Source: JBBSBL01 sp963735885 (GTDB lineage: Bacteria > Actinomycetota > Thermoleophilia > Solirubrobacterales > Solirubrobacteraceae). Taken from it: a stretch of 64,000 nt of DNA. Where the stretch lies: positions 186,001-250,000 of the forward strand of contig CAVTMP010000003.1 of NCBI GenBank assembly GCA_963735885.1, in the 5' to 3' direction. Below are positions 28,944 through 38,236 of the stretch, one piece after another. The translations under genes were made by a program, and so were the position numbers. Each line of letters starts with the position of its first letter. Within the stretch, counting starts at the first letter, position 1. The notes under the pieces are model-generated. The model worked only from the letters and a program-made list of their open reading frames with translations. It did not search any database and was not told the origin of the DNA.

Positions 28944-29605
28944 GCGCCGCGCCGCCGCGCGAACGGGTCGCGCCGGCGCCGGAGAGCGCCGCGCCGCCGC
29001 GCGACGGCTGGCGGCTCTACCAGGCGCTGCGGCTCGCGCTGCGGTGGCTGCGCTGGTGGGTGCGGCTGGACGCCCGGGGACTGGAGGCCGTTCCGCGCCG
29101 GGGGCCGGTGCTCGTCGTCTCCAACCACGACTCGTGGCTCGATCCGCTGGCGATCGCCGAGGTCCTGATGTGGCGCGACCGGCAGGTGCGCTTCCTCGCC
29201 AAGGCCAGCCTGTGGAAGTGGCGGATCACCGCGGCGATCCTCGACGGCATCGCCCAGATCCCGATCCGCCGCGGCACCGGCGACGGCGCGGCGCTCGACG
29301 CCGCGGTGGCCGCGCTCGGGCGCGGCGAGGTGATCGCGATCTTCCCGGAGGGCACGTTCTCCAGGGGCCAGAGGCTGCGCGCGCGTCGCGGCGTCGCACG
29401 ACTCGCGCAGGCGCGCCCGGAGGTGCCGATCGTGCTCGCCGCGGTCGAGGGCGGCACGACGCTGCGGCACTTCCCGCGGCGCCCGCGGATCGCCGTCGAG
29501 CTCTTCGCGCCGGCCGGGGGGCCGGCCCGCCCGGAGGAGTCGCCCGCCGAGCTCGCCCAGCGGCTGCTCGACGAGATCCGGGCCCGGGTGCCGCCGACGC
29601 GGTGA
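28940..29605 (+). CDS. 1-acyl-sn-glycerol-3-phosphate acyltransferase family (PlsC)
   Basis: 221 residues. The GTG start overlaps the patatin stop codon (GTGA), so the genes are translationally coupled. The acyltransferase box NHDSWLD (HX4D) is near residue 70, IPIRRG near 112 and FPEGTFS near 135; a hydrophobic helix precedes the box. It transfers acyl groups to lysophospholipid, which complements the deacylating activity of the patatin partner as a deacylation-reacylation cycle. Whether lysophosphatidic acid is the acceptor is not shown by the sequence. Confidence 0.88.
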   Translation: MSAAPPRERVAPAPESAAPPRDGWRLYQALRLALRWLRWWVRLDARGLEAVPRRGPVLVVSNHDSWLDPLAIAEVLMWRDRQVRFLAKASLWKWRITAAILDGIAQIPIRRGTGDGAALDAAVAALGRGEVIAIFPEGTFSRGQRLRARRGVARLAQARPEVPIVLAAVEGGTTLRHFPRRPRIAVELFAPAGGPARPEESPAELAQRLLDEIRARVPPTR

Positions 29606-29677
29606 GGCGCCGCCGAGCTCTGGTCGCTCAACGGGGCGGGCCTGTTCACGCACCCCGCCGCCGGATAGGTTTGCACG

Positions 29678-29710
29678 ATGATCGCTGCCCGGCCGGTCCG
29701 CGGCCCATGA
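29678..29710 (+). CDS. Ten-codon upstream ORF coupled to the cyclodeaminase-like gene
   Basis: ATG at 29678 lies exactly 6 nt after TAGGTT (29666-29671), a leaderless-type start. It encodes MIAARPVRGP and its TGA overlaps the next ATG (ATGA). The same 10-codon plan occurs before the paralogue at 33916. No ribosome site for the downstream gene is seen, so translation through this mini-ORF may be how the downstream gene is reached. Confidence 0.5.
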   Translation: MIAARPVRGP

Positions 29711-30300
29711 GCGAGGGCGCCGCCACGACGCCGATCGCGCGCGCCCGCGTCGCGGACCTGCTGGCCGCGACCGCCCGGGCGCCGGGGGCGCCCGCCGCAG
29801 GCACGGCGGCGGCGCTCACCGCGGCCCACGCCGCCGCGCTGACCCGCATGGCGGCGACCGGCTGGGACGAGGCCGCGGGGCTCGCGGCCCAGGCGGCCGG
29901 TCTGGAGCGGCGGGCGTGTCGGCTGGCCGATGAGGCGGCCGTGACCTTCGCCGACGCGCGGGGAGCGCTCGCGGCGCGCGACCCGGCCGCGCCGAGCGAG
30001 CGCCGGGACTTCGCCCTCGGCCTCGCGCTCGCGGACGCGGCTGCGATACCGGAGCGCATCGCCTCGACCGCGGGCGACGTCGCGGCGCTGGCGGCCGCGG
30101 CGGCAGATCGCACGCTGCCGGACCTGCGGCCGGAGGCCGCGTGCGCCGCCATCCTCGCCGAGGCGGCGGCCCGGGCCGCCGCTCAGCTCGTCGCCGTGAA
30201 CCTCACCACCACGGCGGGCAGCTCGCGACTGGAGCGCGCGAGCGGCGCCGCCGCGACCGCGACGCAGGCGGCGGGGCGCGCGGTGGAGCGCCTCGCGTGA
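29707..30300 (+). CDS. Cyclodeaminase/cyclohydrolase-family protein (FTCD_C-like), copy 1
   Basis: 197 residues, all helical, Ala-rich. The region AAGTAAALTAAHAAALTRMA corresponds to the G-x-A-A-A-L motif of formiminotetrahydrofolate cyclodeaminase-like proteins, and the C-terminal AAAQLVAVNLTTTAGSSRLE matches the 'v.iNl..i.d' end of that family. Members convert formimino- or methenyl-tetrahydrofolate, but many bacterial single-domain copies have unknown substrates. A paralogue with the same length lies at 33916. The ATG overlaps a 10-codon ORF upstream, and the stop codon overlaps the GTG of a sigma factor gene, so a tight operon is likely. Confidence 0.7.
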   Translation: MSEGAATTPIARARVADLLAATARAPGAPAAGTAAALTAAHAAALTRMAATGWDEAAGLAAQAAGLERRACRLADEAAVTFADARGALAARDPAAPSERRDFALGLALADAAAIPERIASTAGDVAALAAAAADRTLPDLRPEAACAAILAEAAARAAAQLVAVNLTTTAGSSRLERASGAAATATQAAGRAVERLA

Positions 30301-30893
30301 CCGGCGCCCCCGCCATGTCCGGCCCCGAGGCGCTCGTCGCGCTCGACGACGCCGCCCTGGTGCGCCGCTGCCGCGGCGGCGACGAGGCGGCGTGGAGCGT
30401 GCTGGTCGAGCGGTTCTCCCGCTACGTCTTCGCCATCTCGACGCAGGCGTACCGGCTCGGCCACGCCGACGCCGAGGACGTCTTCCAGGAGGTGTTCGCC
30501 CGCACCTTCCAGCAGCTCGAGCGCCTGCGCGACGACGCCGCCATCCGGCCCTGGATCGGCCAGCTCACCCGGCGGCTGTGCGTCGACCGGCTGCGGGCGA
30601 CCCGCCGGGAGTCGCCGGACGCGGAGGTCGAGGAGCGCGGGGAGGAGGACGCGGTGCTCGCCCGGCTCGAGGAGGCGATCACCGTCCGCGCGGCCATGGC
30701 GCAGCTCTCGGAAACCTGTCGCGAGGTCCTCGACCGCTTCTTCGCGCGGGACGAGAGCTACGTGGCGATCTCTGCGGCGCTCGACGTCCCGCAGGGCACC
30801 ATCGCCAGCCGGATCTCCCGCTGCCTCGCGAGGCTCCGGGGGCGGCTCGAGGGAAGATCCGATGCCTCGGGCCCGTCCGGTGTCGTGACATGA
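30297..30893 (+). CDS. RNA polymerase sigma factor, ECF-type
   Basis: 198 residues from the GTG that overlaps the upstream stop (GTGA); an ATG at 30315 is an alternative start. Sigma region 2 is visible as WSVLVERFSRYVFAISTQAY followed by AEDVFQEVFARTFQQLERL, and region 4 as LSETCREVLDRFFARDESY, YVAISAALDVPQGTIASRIS. There is no extra C-terminal domain. It sits between the cyclodeaminase-like gene and a small protein gene starting in the ATGA overlap, which may be its regulator. The recognised promoter is unknown. Confidence 0.88.
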   Translation: MTGAPAMSGPEALVALDDAALVRRCRGGDEAAWSVLVERFSRYVFAISTQAYRLGHADAEDVFQEVFARTFQQLERLRDDAAIRPWIGQLTRRLCVDRLRATRRESPDAEVEERGEEDAVLARLEEAITVRAAMAQLSETCREVLDRFFARDESYVAISAALDVPQGTIASRISRCLARLRGRLEGRSDASGPSGVVT

Positions 30894-31156
30894 CACGTTT
30901 CGACGAGGAACGCCTCGGCGAGTTGATCGCCGCGCTGCCGCCGGCTCCGGCCGGATGGGTCGCGGCGGCGAGCGAGCTGCCGGCCGCACGGCGCGAGATC
31001 GACGCGCTCGTCGCGCTGGCCGAGGCCGACGCCGCGTTTCGCGCGGCCGCGCTGGCCGATCTCGAGGCCGCCCTCGCGGCGCGCGGAGTCGAGCCGCGGC
31101 CCGAGCTCGTCGCGGGTCTGCGCGTCCGCCTGCGTGCCGGGCCGGGCGTGGAGTAG
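30890..31156 (+). CDS. Small helical protein coupled to the sigma factor
   Basis: 88 residues. The ATG overlaps the sigma-factor stop codon (ATGA). The sequence (ERLGELIAALPPAPAGWVAA, then AREIDALVALAEADAAFRA-like helices) is soluble and helical, with no HxxxCxxC zinc motif and no membrane segment, so it is not a typical ZAS or membrane anti-sigma. Position suggests a partner or antagonist of the sigma factor, but this is inference only. Confidence 0.6.
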   Translation: MTRFDEERLGELIAALPPAPAGWVAAASELPAARREIDALVALAEADAAFRAAALADLEAALAARGVEPRPELVAGLRVRLRAGPGVE

Positions 31157-31235
31157 GCACACCGGCGCTCAATCCGGAACCCGCGGGACCCGAGGGCCGG
31201 GGTCGCGGTCGTGGGAGACTGATCCGGACGTTCCC

Positions 31236-32054
31236 ATGCCGTGTTCATCCGTATCTGCGCGCATCGCCGGCCGGCGCATCGCGGTCGCTGCGATGGCCCC
31301 GCTGCTGGTCCTCGGCGCCTGCGGCTCGGTGGGCGGGTCGAGTCCGGTCCCGGCGCCCACCGCGTCGGGGCGCGAGGTCCTGGCCCTCACCGCGACCGCC
31401 GGGTATCGCCACGCCTCGATCCCCGCGGCGGTCGCGCTCCTCCGCACGCTGGCCGGTCGCGACCGGCGCCTGCGGATCACCGTGCTCGACCGCGCGGAGC
31501 AGCTCACCCCGGCGCGGCTGCGCGGGGCCGCCGCCGTGGCGTTCGTGTCGACGTCCGGCCCCTTGCCGCTCGACGCACGGCAGCGCCGCGCGCTCGTCGC
31601 CTTCGTGCGGCGGGGCGGCGGGCTCGTCGGCTTTCACGCGGCGGCCGCCACGCTCGGCGGATGGCCGACGTTCGGCCGGATGCTCGGCGGCGTGTTCGCC
31701 GGCCATCCGTACCATCGCGTCGGGCGTGTCGTGGTCGAGGACCGCGCGACGCCGATGACCCGCGGCCTGCCCGCGGCGTGGCGCACGGACGAGGAGTTCT
31801 ACTTCTTCCGAACCGACCCGCGCCGGACCGCGCACGTGCTGTTGCGCCTGGACGTCGGGAGCGTCGGCGGACCGCCCCGTGCGGACCGCCCGCTCGCGTG
31901 GTGCCGGCGCGAGGGGCGCGGCCGCGTGTTCTACGACGCGCTCGGCCACGCCCCCGCCCAGTGGCGCGATCCGCGCCAGCGCACGCTGGTGCGCGGCGGG
32001 CTCGCCTGGGCCGCCGGTCTCGTCGCCGCGCCCGCCTGCGGGCGTTCGCGCTAG
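31236..32054 (+). CDS. ThuA-domain lipoprotein
   Basis: 272 residues. A signal sequence ending in a lipobox (LLVLGAC, Cys at about residue 28) marks a lipoprotein. The rest fits the ThuA-like glutamine-amidotransferase fold: VLALTATAGYRHASIPAAV, AVAFVSTSGPLPLDARQRRA, RRGGGLVGFHAAAATLGGW, MLGGVFAGHPYH, and DEEFYFFRTDP near the end, with GRVFYDALGHAPAQW. ThuA-like domains are associated with sugar metabolism and occur in secreted proteins of unknown substrate. ATG at 31236 is chosen for the intact lipoprotein signal. Confidence 0.8.
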   Translation: MPCSSVSARIAGRRIAVAAMAPLLVLGACGSVGGSSPVPAPTASGREVLALTATAGYRHASIPAAVALLRTLAGRDRRLRITVLDRAEQLTPARLRGAAAVAFVSTSGPLPLDARQRRALVAFVRRGGGLVGFHAAAATLGGWPTFGRMLGGVFAGHPYHRVGRVVVEDRATPMTRGLPAAWRTDEEFYFFRTDPRRTAHVLLRLDVGSVGGPPRADRPLAWCRREGRGRVFYDALGHAPAQWRDPRQRTLVRGGLAWAAGLVAAPACGRSR

Positions 32055-32260
32055 CCGGGCGGTCCTCGTCGGGGGGAGGGGTCCATCCGGGACCCGGACC
32101 CCGGAACCGGCCCGCGAGCGGATCGCCGAGGCGGAGGCTGCGCTTCGGGCGGCACGCCGCCGGCCGAGCTCGCGGAGATCCGAAGGGAAGATCGGGACCG
32201 GCTGCGCCGTCAAGTGGACGTTCAGCCATCGGGCATCCCGCCCACGAGCCAGGAGACACC
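32055..32260 (+). other. Intergenic stretch with possible coding remnant
   Basis: Coding-like pieces in two frames (ERIAEAEAALRAARRRP, then AELAEIRREDRDRLRRQVD) suggest a short helical peptide gene with a frameshift just upstream of the repeat-peptide start, but no start codon or ribosome site supports it. No promoter is obvious. Confidence 0.3.
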
Positions 32261-32501
32261 ATGTCGCCCGACATCCGTCTCTCGCAGCCGCTCGACCGCC
32301 ACGACATGCGCCGCCGTCGCGGCGCGTTCACCGCGCCGAGCGCCGGCGGCCGCATCCCCGCGCCGAGCGCCGGCGGCCGCATCCCCGCGCCGACGCGCCG
32401 GCGGCCGCATCCCCGCGCCGAGCGCCGGGTTCCATCACCCCGCGCCGAGCGCCGGCGCGCGCATCCCCGCGCCGACCGCCTACGCCGCGGCGACCTCGTA
32501 G
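32261..32501 (+). CDS. Short repeat peptide, consensus unit APSAGGRIP (one frameshift)
   Basis: ATG at 32261 follows a good ribosome site (AGGAGA, 5 nt spacing). The leader reads MSPDIRLSQPLDRHDMRRRR, then after GAFT come five copies of a 9-residue unit: APSAGGRIP twice, a third copy with one extra base near 32394, then APSAGFHHP and APSAGARIP, ending in APTAYAAATS. Corrected length is 79 residues. The repeat is visible in DNA as a 27-bp unit. A perfect hairpin follows and then an MFS exporter gene. The layout resembles a multi-core peptide precursor or repeat-type secreted peptide with its exporter; no modifying enzyme is adjacent. It may instead be a low-complexity protein. Confidence 0.6.
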
Positions 32502-32516
32502 GTCGATCCCAGTCAC

Positions 32517-32548
32517 GAGGCGGGCGCGCCGACCGGCGCGCCCGCCTC
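32517..32548 (+). terminator. Perfect 14-bp hairpin between repeat peptide and MFS gene
   Basis: GAGGCGGGCGCGCC, loop GACC, GGCGCGCCCGCCTC. The stem is perfect and very stable, without a U-tract. It could terminate most transcription after the peptide gene or stabilise its 3' end, allowing low read-through into the exporter. Confidence 0.65.
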
Positions 32549-32567
32549 CAGACACGACGCCCGCGTC

Positions 32568-33794
32568 ATGCGACACCTCCTCCAGCCCCTCCGCATCCGG
32601 TGCTTCCGCCGCCTCGCCGCGGCCTACACGGTCAACGGCCTCGGCGACTGGCTCGGCGAGATCGCGCTGGCCGTGCTCGTGCTCCACGCGACCGGCAGCG
32701 CCCTCGCCGTCGCGGCCGTGTGGGTCCTCGGGCGGTTCGCGCCCGCGCTCGTCGCCCCGGTGCTGGTGGCGCGGCTGGAGGACGCCGGTCGCGTCGCGCT
32801 CCCGGCCCTCTACGCCGTCGAGGCGGCGCTGTTCGCCGCGATCCTCGTCGTCGCCGCCGGGCCGTTCTCGCTCCCGCTGCTGCTCCTGCTCGCCTGCGCC
32901 GACGGCGTCGTCGCCCTCGCGGCCCGGGCGCTGACGAAGGCGACGATCGCGCGCGCCACGACGTCGGCCGACTGCCTGCGCGAGGGGAACGCCCTCCTCA
33001 ACGCGGCCTTCACGTTCCACTGCGCCGCCGGTCCCGCCCTCGCGGGCGTCGTCGTCGGCCTCGCCGGCCCGCAGGCGGCGCTCGGGCTCGACGCGCTCTC
33101 CTTCGCCGCCGCCGCCCTCGTGCTCGGCTGGCGCGCCGATCTCCCCGCCGCCACGGTGCAGCGCGCGCCGATCGTGCAGCGACTCCGCGACGGGGTGGGC
33201 CACCTGCGGGGGAATCCCACCCTCCGACGCCTCGTCGCCGGCGACGCCGCGACGTGCGTGCTGTTCGCGCTCGTGATCCCCGTCGAGGTCGTGTTCGTCA
33301 CGGCGACGCTCGGGGCCGACGAGTCCGCCTACGGGCTCGTCCTCACCGCCTGGGGGGTCGGGATGATCCTCGGCGGCGGGCTCGTCCCCGTCCTCCGCCG
33401 CGCGCCGCTGCCGACCGTCTACCTCGTCGGGCTCGTCGTGATGGCCGCGTCCTATCTCGGCATGGGCGCCGCGGCGTCGGTCGCCGCCGTCGTCGCGTGG
33501 TCGTTCGTCGGCGGCCTCGGGAACGGCGTCGAGGGCTTCGCGATGCTGACGTGTGTGCAGGAGCGGACGCCCGATGCCCTCCAGGCGCGGGTCGGGGGTC
33601 TGATGGAGTCGCTGCACGCGCTCTGTCCCGGCCTCGGCTTCCTGCTCGGCGGGATCCTGGCCGCGACGCTCGGACCCCGGTCGGCGTACCTGATCGCCGG
33701 CGCCGGCGCCGCCCTCATCGCGGTGGCCCTGGCCGCGGCGCTGCGCGAGCGGCCCGCCGCCGCCATGGCGCCCGCGTCGAGCCCGGCGACGTAA
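32568..33794 (+). CDS. MFS transporter (EntS/MFS_3-like exporter)
   Basis: 408 residues, with about 10-12 membrane helices. The start RCFRRLAAAYTVNGLGDWLGEIALAVLVLHATGS (read as two halves) is typical of MFS_3 drug or siderophore exporters, as are LLNAAFTFHCAAGPALAG, YGLVLTAWGVGMILGG and RTPDALQARVGGLMESL. No substrate-specific residues can be named. It lies 19 nt after the hairpin that follows the repeat-peptide gene, making export of that peptide or its product a reasonable guess. No own -10 box is evident. Confidence 0.88.
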   Translation: MRHLLQPLRIRCFRRLAAAYTVNGLGDWLGEIALAVLVLHATGSALAVAAVWVLGRFAPALVAPVLVARLEDAGRVALPALYAVEAALFAAILVVAAGPFSLPLLLLLACADGVVALAARALTKATIARATTSADCLREGNALLNAAFTFHCAAGPALAGVVVGLAGPQAALGLDALSFAAAALVLGWRADLPAATVQRAPIVQRLRDGVGHLRGNPTLRRLVAGDAATCVLFALVIPVEVVFVTATLGADESAYGLVLTAWGVGMILGGGLVPVLRRAPLPTVYLVGLVVMAASYLGMGAAASVAAVVAWSFVGGLGNGVEGFAMLTCVQERTPDALQARVGGLMESLHALCPGLGFLLGGILAATLGPRSAYLIAGAGAALIAVALAAALRERPAAAMAPASSPAT

Positions 33795-33886
33795 CGCCCG
33801 GCTCGCGGAGGCGGAGCGCCGGGCGGGGCGTGAGCGGTGAGCCGGCACTTCTCCCAGCGGCCCGGACCGCCTAGATTCGGCCCCTC

Positions 33887-33919
33887 GTGACCACCACCCG
33901 ACAAGCGCGCGACCGGTGA
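33887..33919 (+). CDS. Ten-codon upstream ORF coupled to the second cyclodeaminase-like gene
   Basis: GTG at 33887 lies 9 nt after TAGATT (33872-33877). It encodes ten residues (MTTTRQARDR) and its TGA overlaps the next GTG (GTGA). Length and overlap match the mini-ORF at 29678 although the peptide sequence differs. Confidence 0.45.
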   Translation: MTTTRQARDR

Positions 33920-34509
33920 GCACGGGCCCCGACGGCATCCCGGTCGCCGGCGCCCGCGTGGCGGACCTGCTCGCCGCGATCGGGTCCGACCCGGGCCCGC
34001 CCGCCGCGAGCACCGCCGCGGCGCTCGCGGTCGCGCTGGCGGCGGCGCTCACCCGGATGGCGGCGGAGGGGATGGACGAGGCGCCGCGCGTCACGGCGCG
34101 GGCGACGGTCCTCGAGCGGCGGGGCGCCCGCCTGGCCGACTACGCCGCCCTGGCCTACGCCGACGCGCGGGCCGCTCTGGCTCGGCGTGGCGACGGGCCG
34201 CCCAGCGAGGAGCGCGACGCCGCGCTCGGAGCCGCGCTCGACGACGCGGCCGCCGTGCCGGAGCTGATCGCGAGGGCGGCGGCGGAGGCGGCCGAGCTCG
34301 CCGCCGAGACGGCCGAGCGGGCCGCGCCGGACCTCCGCGTCGACGCGACGTGCGCCGCCCTGCTCGCCGAGGCCGCCGCGCGCGCGGCGGTCGGGCTGGT
34401 CGCCGTCAACCTCGTGACCACGCCGGGCAGCCCCCGGCTCGAGCGCGCGAGGGAGGCGGCCGCGACGGCGACCCGCGCCGCGCGGCGGGCGGAGGCCGAT
34501 CGGGGCTGA
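33916..34509 (+). CDS. Cyclodeaminase/cyclohydrolase-family protein (FTCD_C-like), copy 2
   Basis: 197 residues, a clear paralogue of the protein at 29707 with the same length: VADLLAAIGSDPGPPAASTA, AALAVALAAALTRMAAEGMD and the C-terminal LVAVNLVTTPGSPRLERA. The two share the conserved ends and the A-A-x-T-A-A-A-L helix. Its GTG start is translationally coupled to a 10-codon ORF. The gene stands alone before a convergent cNMP-binding gene. The substrate is unknown. Confidence 0.7.
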   Translation: MSTGPDGIPVAGARVADLLAAIGSDPGPPAASTAAALAVALAAALTRMAAEGMDEAPRVTARATVLERRGARLADYAALAYADARAALARRGDGPPSEERDAALGAALDDAAAVPELIARAAAEAAELAAETAERAAPDLRVDATCAALLAEAAARAAVGLVAVNLVTTPGSPRLERAREAAATATRAARRAEADRG

Positions 34510-34545
34510 TCGGGCCGGCAGCCGGCCGGCGGGCCCGCGCCGCGG

Positions 34546-34968
34546 TCAGCCGGCCCGGCCCGCGCCGGCCTCTCGCAGCCGGCGCGCGAGGGTCTGGATG
34601 ATCGCCCAGGCCACGTCCGGGTGCTCGCGCACGAACGGGCGGAAGGCCCACGCCGAGAGGCCGAGCACCCGCACGGGGGTGAGCGCCCGCACCCCCGCCG
34701 TCCGCGTCTGGACCTCGTCGTCGACCAGCGCGATCTCGCCGAACGTCTCGCCGGGGCCGAGCGTCCGGACCGCCCGCTCGCCCACCGTCACCTCGACCTG
34801 CCCTTCGGCGACGACGAAGAACGCGATGCCCCCCTCGCCCTCGGAGACGACGCTCTCGCCGGTCGCCACCGCGCGCTCGCGCAGGCTTCCGGCGAGCGCC
34901 CTCAGCTCCTTGTCGGAGAGGCCCGAGAAGAGCGCGACGCGCGCGAGCGTCTCGACGTGATCGGCCAC
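34546..34968 (-). CDS. Cyclic-nucleotide-binding (CRP-like sensor) domain protein
   Basis: 140 residues made of a single CNB domain: LFSGLSDKELRALAGSLRER, GESVVSEGEGGIAFFVVAEG, the phosphate-binding cassette LGPGETFGEIALVDDEVQTR and a C-terminal helix. There is no DNA-binding winged helix, so it is not a complete CRP regulator; it may be a cNMP-responsive partner protein. The FGEIAL motif is intact, while the Arg that contacts cyclic phosphate would be the TRTAG Arg. The GTG start is exactly 6 nt from TATGCT (34980-34975). Confidence 0.82.
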   Translation of the reverse strand: MADHVETLARVALFSGLSDKELRALAGSLRERAVATGESVVSEGEGGIAFFVVAEGQVEVTVGERAVRTLGPGETFGEIALVDDEVQTRTAGVRALTPVRVLGLSAWAFRPFVREHPDVAWAIIQTLARRLREAGAGRAG

Positions 34969-35028
34969 GGGCGGAGCATAGTCGCGCCCCCCGTCCCGCC
35001 GGTCCGCACCCCGTTGGTATTCTGGGCC

Positions 35029-35208
35029 ATGCCCGCCGCCCGACCCCGTTCGCTCATCCGACCCGGCCCAGCGGCCGAAGAAGGACGAGAGGCGGGGCGT
35101 TCGGCGTCCCGTCGGCAGGAGAGCGGAGCGCAACGCGAAATGCGCAGCTACGGACCACCCAGCGACCCACCCGATTCCCGCCCCCTCGCCCGCCTGAGTC
35201 TCAGGTAG
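35029..35208 (+). CDS. Possible small basic ORF upstream of clpC
   Basis: ATG at 35029 lies 5 nt after TATTCT (35018-35023). The 59-residue product is basic and disordered (ARPRSLIRPGPAAEEGREAG) and ends 14 nt before clpC. It could be a real leaderless small protein or simply the clpC 5' leader. Codon use is not distinctive. If translated it could couple ribosome movement to clpC expression. Confidence 0.35.
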   Translation: MPAARPRSLIRPGPAAEEGREAGRSASRRQESGAQREMRSYGPPSDPPDSRPLARLSLR

Positions 35209-35222
35209 GAAGGAACGCCGCG

Positions 35223-37781
<2,559 letters not shown>

Positions 37782-38011
37782 CGAGCCGGCGTCGTCCTCG
37801 CCTTCGGGCGAAGAGCCCACCCCGGCGTAGCTGTTCTTCCGCGGCTGGCGGGCTGGCCGGGTTGGCCGGGGCGCGATGCGCGGCGAGGGCTCCGCCGCGG
37901 GAGCCTTCGGCCCTGCGGCGCAGCCTCGGCGTTGGCCGCTGTCGGTCGTGCGGGTTTGGGGGGCGGGGGGCTGACGGCTTCGCGCTTGCCTGGTCGGTGA
38001 CAATCCCGGGC

Positions 38012-38236
38012 GTGAGCGAGACGCGTGACCCGGTGGTGGAGATCAAGGTGCGTGACGACGGGCCGCTGAAGGTCAGCGGGCCGGTGCGGATCGTGGACGT
38101 CGACGGCGGGGTGTGGGAGGTGGAGGCCGGGCGGCCGGTGGTGCTGTGCCGGTGCGGGCGATCGGGGAACAAGCCGTTCTGCGACCGGTCGCACCGGGAC
38201 GTGGGGTTCTCCTCGCGCGAGCGGGCGGGGTCGTGA
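38012..38236 (+). CDS. CDGSH iron-sulfur domain protein
   Basis: 74 residues. The 2Fe-2S signature CRCGRSGNKPFCDRSH (C-x-C-x(2)-S-x(3)-P-x-C-D-x(2)-H) is intact, and the preceding GPVRIVDVDGGVWE is the usual beta-strand start of the family. These small proteins bind a redox-active cluster; the bacterial role is mostly unknown. GTG at 38012 has GACAAT 7 nt upstream. The stop overlaps the GTG of the following PLP enzyme gene (GTGA), so a two-gene operon, perhaps linked to sulfur metabolism, is likely. Confidence 0.9.
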   Translation: MSETRDPVVEIKVRDDGPLKVSGPVRIVDVDGGVWEVEAGRPVVLCRCGRSGNKPFCDRSHRDVGFSSRERAGS

